45,962 bases of DNA from NCBI GenBank assembly GCA_029931975.1, contig JAOZQY010000027.1, forward strand, positions 1 to 45,962. Direction: 5' to 3'. Positions within the stretch are counted from its first letter, which is position 1; each line of letters starts with the position of its first letter. Below, piece after piece: positions 41,157 through 45,962 of the stretch. The stretch is from Bacteroidales bacterium (GTDB lineage Bacteria; Bacteroidota; Bacteroidia; Bacteroidales; GCA-2748055). The notes under the pieces were generated by a model. It was not told the DNA's origin, searched no databases, and worked only from the letters and a program-made list of their open reading frames with translations. The position numbers and the translations under genes are program-made.

Positions 41157-44100
41157 TCACCTCCTTCTTACCCATTTTACCGCATCGGCAATGACCCGCC
41201 AGCCATCGGTCTCATTGGTGAGCCGGATGGAAACCGAATCGGCCGGGAAGTGAAAGGATCCAAGGCGGTTCCAGCCATCTTCCGGGTTATTTAGTTCATA
41301 GCTCACTTTCTCACTTCCTTCACTGGAAGTGATGGTATAGTTGTAATCGGTGCCCTTATCAGCAAACTGCGGACCGGAGCCCCTTCCCTTTCCGGGTGTA
41401 TGGCCTCCCTGTTGTCCGCCTCCCTGCTCCCTGCGTGAAGGGCGTTTATACATGGCCGAAACGGGAATATATACATAGAGATCGTAGAAGCCTTTCTCTG
41501 GCAATACAGTGCTCCAGCTTACGTAGTTGGTGCCATCACCTCTCCTTATGACCATGGCCGAGCGCACGGCCTCACCATAATAGGCAGAGTGTGCAACCGG
41601 GGTCCAGCGTGATGGGGTCCACCATTCGTGAAGACTCTCGTAGAGGAGCCCGTCATCCTCCTCTTTCCTGGAATCGACCCATTGCTTTAATTTACTCTCC
41701 CGGGAGATGGAAAAACTACTAAAACCTTCATCTTCATTGTCCACCACATATTCGTCCTTGAAAATAAAACTCACTGGATGCTCGGAATTCCGTTCATACT
41801 CCTCCAGGTTGGCAGCAGTCACCTCGCTGGGTGATCGGAGGAAGTTATTGTAGCTTGAGGGTATATTCCCTGATATAAGCGTATTTACGGTCATCATCAT
41901 GGGACGGTCGTAGAGCACCACCTGCACATCCCTGGTAACGCCAGCCTCCACTTCATATAGTCGTTTTTCCTCGCTCATGCCGCCTCCGCCACCAAAACCG
42001 CCCTGTCCCATGATCCGGAAGTTGAAATCGACCAGTCCTGTTGCATTGCCCACATTGGTGATTTTAAATTTCACCAGGTAGACATCCCCTATTTCGTCAC
42101 GTGTTTGCAGGTATTCAGGTTCAGATATCAGGAAGGTGGGCATCTCCCCTCCTGCATTGATCACTTCCAGGTAGGGAGCTATCTCAACCCCGAACTCCTT
42201 TAGAAAGTCAGTCGAAAACTGCTCAAAAGTGATCTCTGAAAAGGCATGGTCCTCCAGGTAATAGAAAAAGAAATAATCAAAGTCGCCCATTCCCACCTTG
42301 TTTTTCAGGGCTGAGATAATAAAACTACCTGTCTGGTTAATAAGCGATGAAGTGAGTTCCGTATCCCAGCGGGCAAACAGTTCCAGCATACTCTTCCGGC
42401 TCAGCAGCAGGTTAGCCCGCTCCTTATCGGTGATGCCCCCTGAGAATCCATCTCTCGGACTTACCTCATATCCTTCCTTCAGGTAGATCTCCAGCATGGA
42501 ATTGAATACCGGGTATTTTGTGGAACTGACACCACAAACATAACTGTAATACAGCGGGAAGACACAGTAGGGATTCTTGCTGTAACTGATATCACCCTGG
42601 AAAGTGATCAGTTCTTCACCTCCACTACCTCCGCCGGGACCGCCTCTACCCCTGCTCTGGGTCTCGGTTCTGAAAAAAGTATTTTGTAAGAGTCGTTTAA
42701 ACATATCGGTCTCGATTTCACGTGAGCTACGTACATTCTCATTCCTTCTATCGCGATTCTCTGCCACACGCATGAAGCGATGAAAATCAAGAGTACTGAG
42801 TCCGGCCCCTTTTTCCGGCAGCAGGATCATCTCCGGGAGAATATTCTCAACGGTCTGTATATAAGGTCGTTCATATGCATGAAACTGGATCGGCACTTCG
42901 ATCAGGTTGATCCGGTCGAAGGCATAATACAGGTCCAGCTCATCCAGTTCATAATCATCTTTAGCCTCGGTGATCAGTGCCTTGATGGTATCCTGAATAT
43001 TAGTGAAGTATTCTGAAAAATAATCATGCTCCGGATCCAGGTAGAGATTGTATTCCACCCCGTCAATCTCGAGACTTCTCCGCTTCAGGGGAGCCAGCAC
43101 CAATGGAAATGCATTCAGATCATGTTCCGGGGAAAAATGGGTCCCTTTCGCATCTTCAGATACATTCCCCGGGGCGATGGCCGTGATAGTACTATCACAT
43201 CTTACTGTTAGTCTGAATCGGGTAAAATCAGGCTCCCGGGGTTGAAAGGTCTCCAGATTAAATCCCACTCCGGCCACCGGATACCAGTTTAATTCGGGGG
43301 TGAGCAGCATATAGTCGGGATGGATAATCCCAGGTTTTTTATCGACGGCGGCCACCATAATTCGCTTGGTCGCCTCCATCTGTTCGCGAGGAATATCCAG
43401 GTAGGCTATGGATTCTTGGGGAACACCGCTGTAGTAGATATTAAAGCTCGATCTCCTTCCCGTTTCCAGTCCCCCTTCAGGAAACAGCATCAGAAGCTGT
43501 TTTTCTCTCAGGTAGTCCACTGCTCCACCCCTGCTGGTAATGCTGTCGATGATAAAACCGGGATTTAGTGAAAACAGTAGAGTGTCAAGCCGTGTACTGT
43601 CTTGATTCTGAACATGCAGGGCGGAGTGAATCTGCAGTGATTTTCCAACCTGCTCCACATGCAGGTTATTGGAAAGAACATCGCTAACATAGCTGCCAAC
43701 ATAACGATTGTTCAGCTCCAGGTAAGCCTCCCTTTCCAGGGCAATACTTCGGTAACTGTTGTAGTACATTACCCCGACGAACAACCCGGCAGTAACAAAT
43801 GCAATAAATCCAAATAGATTAAGTCCGTTCCAGCGCCCGGTCTGCGGCAGGCGGTTCAGAAAGCGGATAGTAGCAAAGATAAATCCGATTCCCAGCAATA
43901 AATAGCTAAGCCGGTGCAGCAGCATCAAGCGCGGATCTGCAAAGCCAATGAAATCGGAGTAAACCATTGGCAGATTGAAGGCCATATAGTCCAGCATGCC
44001 GTAAAGCTTATCCTGGAAATAGAAGAGGGTGAGCCCTATGTAGCCCAGGAGCACCAGGAAGGTAACTGCCTGGCTTCGGAAGAGAATCATCATAATGAAG

Positions 44101-44588
44101 GAGAGTCCCAGGATATAGATCAGTGTGGGTATGGAGATCAGCAGCGGATAGTAAAGGTAGGCCACCCACTCCACCGGCACATCTTTACGTACCAGGTTAA
44201 ATACCAGGGTCATCACTAGCGCCATCAATACCAGTCCCACAAACAGCACCAGGATGCCCAGGGTTTTCCCCACCACATATTCTCCGTTGGTAATGGGGCG
44301 TGCGTAGATCACCTCCGTTGTATCCAGTTTTTTGTCCCGTTGCAGAAAATCGGAAGCCAGAAAAACAGCAATAATTGCCTGTGCCACATTGATGAATAAT
44401 ACATTGATGTAGGGCAGGTTGGCGGGAATTGCCCTGAAGGTCCACTGTGCATCATTTGTCCCAAAAAATCCCATATTGGTTCCAAAGAGGATCAGCAGGG
44501 CAAAAATGGCAAATATCCTGAAAAACCAGCTTCTGAAAAGCGTAAGGCTTTCATAGGTGGCCACATTCCATATGTTGATCAGGTTCAT
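41157..44588 (-). CDS. Giant ABC-2 permease with degenerate M1-like and Golvesin-like C-terminal domains
   Basis: 1143 residues. Residues 1 to about 285 hold ABC-2 membrane helices (six or seven). A large extracytoplasmic region follows. Its middle resembles the M1 aminopeptidase-like part fused to some ABC-2 permeases (DSTITAIAPGNVSED, TVENILPEMILLPEKGAGL), but no HExxH zinc motif was found, so it is probably non-catalytic. The last about 140 residues (STVLPEKGFYDLYVYIP, GWNRLGSFHFPADSVSIRL, ADAVKWVRR) look like a Golvesin/xanthan-lyase-type beta domain. Three glycine-rich linkers lie between (near GRGGPGGGSGGEE, GQGGFGGGGGMSEE, EQGGGQQGGHTPGKG). Its start overlaps the ATPase stop as ATGA. 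It likely forms a transporter with that ATPase and reaches into the periplasm to meet adaptor or cargo. Confidence 0.8.
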   Translation of the reverse strand: MNLINIWNVATYESLTLFRSWFFRIFAIFALLILFGTNMGFFGTNDAQWTFRAIPANLPYINVLFINVAQAIIAVFLASDFLQRDKKLDTTEVIYARPITNGEYVVGKTLGILVLFVGLVLMALVMTLVFNLVRKDVPVEWVAYLYYPLLISIPTLIYILGLSFIMMILFRSQAVTFLVLLGYIGLTLFYFQDKLYGMLDYMAFNLPMVYSDFIGFADPRLMLLHRLSYLLLGIGFIFATIRFLNRLPQTGRWNGLNLFGFIAFVTAGLFVGVMYYNSYRSIALEREAYLELNNRYVGSYVSDVLSNNLHVEQVGKSLQIHSALHVQNQDSTRLDTLLFSLNPGFIIDSITSRGGAVDYLREKQLLMLFPEGGLETGRRSSFNIYYSGVPQESIAYLDIPREQMEATKRIMVAAVDKKPGIIHPDYMLLTPELNWYPVAGVGFNLETFQPREPDFTRFRLTVRCDSTITAIAPGNVSEDAKGTHFSPEHDLNAFPLVLAPLKRRSLEIDGVEYNLYLDPEHDYFSEYFTNIQDTIKALITEAKDDYELDELDLYYAFDRINLIEVPIQFHAYERPYIQTVENILPEMILLPEKGAGLSTLDFHRFMRVAENRDRRNENVRSSREIETDMFKRLLQNTFFRTETQSRGRGGPGGGSGGEELITFQGDISYSKNPYCVFPLYYSYVCGVSSTKYPVFNSMLEIYLKEGYEVSPRDGFSGGITDKERANLLLSRKSMLELFARWDTELTSSLINQTGSFIISALKNKVGMGDFDYFFFYYLEDHAFSEITFEQFSTDFLKEFGVEIAPYLEVINAGGEMPTFLISEPEYLQTRDEIGDVYLVKFKITNVGNATGLVDFNFRIMGQGGFGGGGGMSEEKRLYEVEAGVTRDVQVVLYDRPMMMTVNTLISGNIPSSYNNFLRSPSEVTAANLEEYERNSEHPVSFIFKDEYVVDNEDEGFSSFSISRESKLKQWVDSRKEEDDGLLYESLHEWWTPSRWTPVAHSAYYGEAVRSAMVIRRGDGTNYVSWSTVLPEKGFYDLYVYIPVSAMYKRPSRREQGGGQQGGHTPGKGRGSGPQFADKGTDYNYTITSSEGSEKVSYELNNPEDGWNRLGSFHFPADSVSIRLTNETDGWRVIADAVKWVRRR

Positions 44589-45478
44589 TTCAGGTTCCAG
44601 TGTTCCAGTTTGTTATCCATATAATGCACATAGGCATGTTCCAGGTTGGGATCCACGCGTACTGCATCGATCCTGTCTGGTTTCTCACCCACAAATTGTA
44701 CTTCCCAGCCTCCACCCGAAGGAATAGTTGAGATAATAGGCACTTCGCTCTTTAATGATTCGTATTCCGCCTGGCTGATTTCGGCCCTCCAGACATATCC
44801 ATCTGCCAGTTCCACCAGGTGATCAGGTGTGCCGTTGTATATAAGAGAACCCTCGTTTAACAAGGCCATCTGGTTGCATGTACTGGAGATGTCGCCCACA
44901 ATATGAGTGGAGAGTATGATAATGGTATCGGAGTGGCCCATGTCCGATAGAAGGTTTCTGAAGCGGATTCGTTCCTCAGGGTCGAGACCGGTTGTCGGTT
45001 CATCCACAATGATCAAGGATGGACGGGCAATGAGTGCCTGTGCAATCCCAAGTCTTCGTTTCATTCCGCCCGAAAGCTTATTAGCCATACGATTCCGAAA
45101 CTCATAGAGGCCCACGCTCTCCAACATTTCTTCCACACGTTCTCCACGTTCTCTTTTAGAGTTCATTCCTGCAAGACGGGCAGCATAATCCAGAAACTCC
45201 CAGGAGCGAAGTTTGGAGAAGAACCTGAAATCCTGGGGAAGATAACCAAGCATTTTCCGCATTTCCTTGCGGAAGGAGGAGATCTCTTTTCCATCCACAA
45301 GTACTTGTCCTTCAGTAGGCTGCATCAGGGTAACCAGTATACGCATCAAAGTTGATTTCCCTGCTCCGTTGGGACCCAGAAGTCCGAACATCCCGTCTGT
45401 GATAGTCAGATCCACATTATCCAGAGCTTTAAATCCGCCCGTATAGGTCTTGGTCAGGTTTTTAATTTCTATCTTCAA
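44585..45478 (-). CDS. ABC transporter ATP-binding protein
   Basis: 297 residues, starting at a TTG (45478) because a TGA in frame lies two codons upstream and no ATG fits the conserved start KIEIKNLTKTYTGGFKALDN. Walker A GPNGAGKST, Q-loop LPQDF, signature LSGGMKRR, Walker B LIIVDEPTTGLDP and H-loop STHIV are complete. A C-terminal extension of about 80 residues follows (GYVWRAEISQAEYES). The ABC part of the RND fusion has a matching extension (GRVWKSSLPEKEFEE), so the two are paralogs. It is the first gene of the seven-gene operon and overlaps the giant permease gene. Confidence 0.93.
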   Translation of the reverse strand: MKIEIKNLTKTYTGGFKALDNVDLTITDGMFGLLGPNGAGKSTLMRILVTLMQPTEGQVLVDGKEISSFRKEMRKMLGYLPQDFRFFSKLRSWEFLDYAARLAGMNSKRERGERVEEMLESVGLYEFRNRMANKLSGGMKRRLGIAQALIARPSLIIVDEPTTGLDPEERIRFRNLLSDMGHSDTIIILSTHIVGDISSTCNQMALLNEGSLIYNGTPDHLVELADGYVWRAEISQAEYESLKSEVPIISTIPSGGGWEVQFVGEKPDRIDAVRVDPNLEHAYVHYMDNKLEHWNLK

Positions 45479-45631
45479 AATTCAAAATTGATGCAGGGTC
45501 TGCCATTCGTTGGGTTTTGACTGATGGGACGCAGCAAGGTTTAATCTTGTTACAAAAATCAAACATTGAAATTAAACCTTTATTAGATAGATTGATCATA
45601 GAAACAGATATACACATTTAACATACAGAAG
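45479..45631. promoter_or_regulatory. Divergent control region with a perfect 10-bp inverted repeat
   Basis: The 153 bases between the divergent ATPase and Spy-like genes contain AAGGTTTAAT (45536-45545) and ATTAAACCTT (45571-45580), perfect inverted copies with a 25-base gap. A shared operator that controls both the export operon and the periplasmic protein is plausible. No clear TAnnTTTG promoter element was seen on either strand. Confidence 0.45.
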
Positions 45632-45962
45632 ATGAAGACAACATTTTATTTAAGATTGATGGGACTAGCCTTCCTGATCTCGCTTAGTGCTCTGAATATT
45701 TCGGCCCAGGGTCGTGGAGGCGGACCTGGTCGCGGATTTCAGATGACCGAAGATGATATCAAGGAGCGGGTCGAACAAAGGGCCCAAACTCTTAAACTCA
45801 CCGATGAGCAGCATAAAAAGGCTCTGGCAGTGGAAATGGACTTCTATAATAAGAGGCAGATCGAATTCCAGAAAATGAGAAACGCCGGCGGTCCTCCTGC
45901 CGAAGGTGGTCGTGAGGCCATGCGTGAGAAGATGATGAAGATGCGTGATGATCGCAACGCTG
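45632..45962 (+). CDS. Spy/CpxP-like periplasmic protein (partial, runs off the window)
   Basis: 110 codons are visible from the ATG at 45632. A signal peptide (LMGLAFLISLSALNISAQ) is followed by a glycine/arginine-rich stretch (GRGGGPGRGFQM) and a charged helical region with LKLTDEQHKKAL, close to the LTxxQ pattern of Spy/CpxP proteins. These are periplasmic chaperones or stress-response modulators. The gene is divergent from the RND/ABC operon, which fits a joint envelope-stress response. The C-terminus is beyond the window, so the call is provisional. Confidence 0.7.
   Translation, partial: MKTTFYLRLMGLAFLISLSALNISAQGRGGGPGRGFQMTEDDIKERVEQRAQTLKLTDEQHKKALAVEMDFYNKRQIEFQKMRNAGGPPAEGGREAMREKMMKMRDDRNA

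Noticed and set aside
45514-45550. TTGACT...TAATCT as a sigma-70 type promoter
   Set aside because: Spacing is 19 bases and Bacteroidota use a different consensus, so chance is likely.

Overview
The window is a piece of a Bacteroidota genome, most likely an anaerobic or facultative marine/polysaccharide-degrading member of the Bacteroidales/Marinilabiliales type. The evidence is a type IX secretion C-terminal sorting domain, a TonB-dependent receptor with a carboxypeptidase-like N-terminal domain, several lipobox sulfatases, a LytS/LytTR two-component pair, and an oxygen-sensitive glycyl radical enzyme. No rRNA, tRNA, CRISPR array or intact insertion sequence was seen.

Layout. 1-4.7 kb: a truncated heparan-glucosaminide acetyltransferase-like membrane protein, a GH29 alpha-L-fucosidase, and a secreted FG-GAP/polysaccharide-deacetylase protein with a T9SS tail. 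4.8-9.9 kb: a compact four-gene operon with a radical SAM activase, a glycyl radical enzyme that closely matches E. coli YbiW, a ROK sugar kinase and a DeoR regulator. This is best read as an anhydroglycolysis (1,5-anhydroglucitol-6-phosphate) module with a candidate operator in front. 9.9-13.2 kb: a decayed FtsX permease tail, a small membrane protein and two divergent DEAD-box helicases. 13.2-17.8 kb: a minus-strand operon of TonB receptor, TPR-like secreted protein, LytS kinase and LytTR regulator, preceded by a perfect 11-bp inverted repeat. 17.9-21.0 kb: a gene graveyard around one intact PQQ-propeller lipoprotein, with a truncated M24 peptidase, a frameshifted membrane protein and a multiply frameshifted FAD oxidoreductase. 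21.1-27.1 kb: sulfatase, GH2 glycosidase, sulfatase. 27.1-29.7 kb: Tat-exported aldo/keto reductase and a TolB-like propeller protein.

30-45.5 kb is the most unusual part: one tightly packed minus-strand operon, with ABC ATPase, a giant ABC-2 permease with a large extracytoplasmic region, TolC, adaptor, RND pump, a 1567-residue RND-ABC fusion protein, and a second ABC-2 permease. In the fusion the ABC nucleotide-binding domain is itself split: its first strand is separated from the Walker A half by about 165 residues holding about four membrane helices. The two ABC ATPase domains of the operon are clearly paralogous, so an ABC/permease cassette sits at each end of an RND tripartite pump. This looks like a hybrid ATP- and ion-gradient-driven export machine. 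A Spy/CpxP-like periplasmic protein is transcribed divergently from it across a perfect 10-bp inverted repeat and runs off the window end.

All functional calls are from reading the translated sequence and recalled family motifs; no searches could be run.
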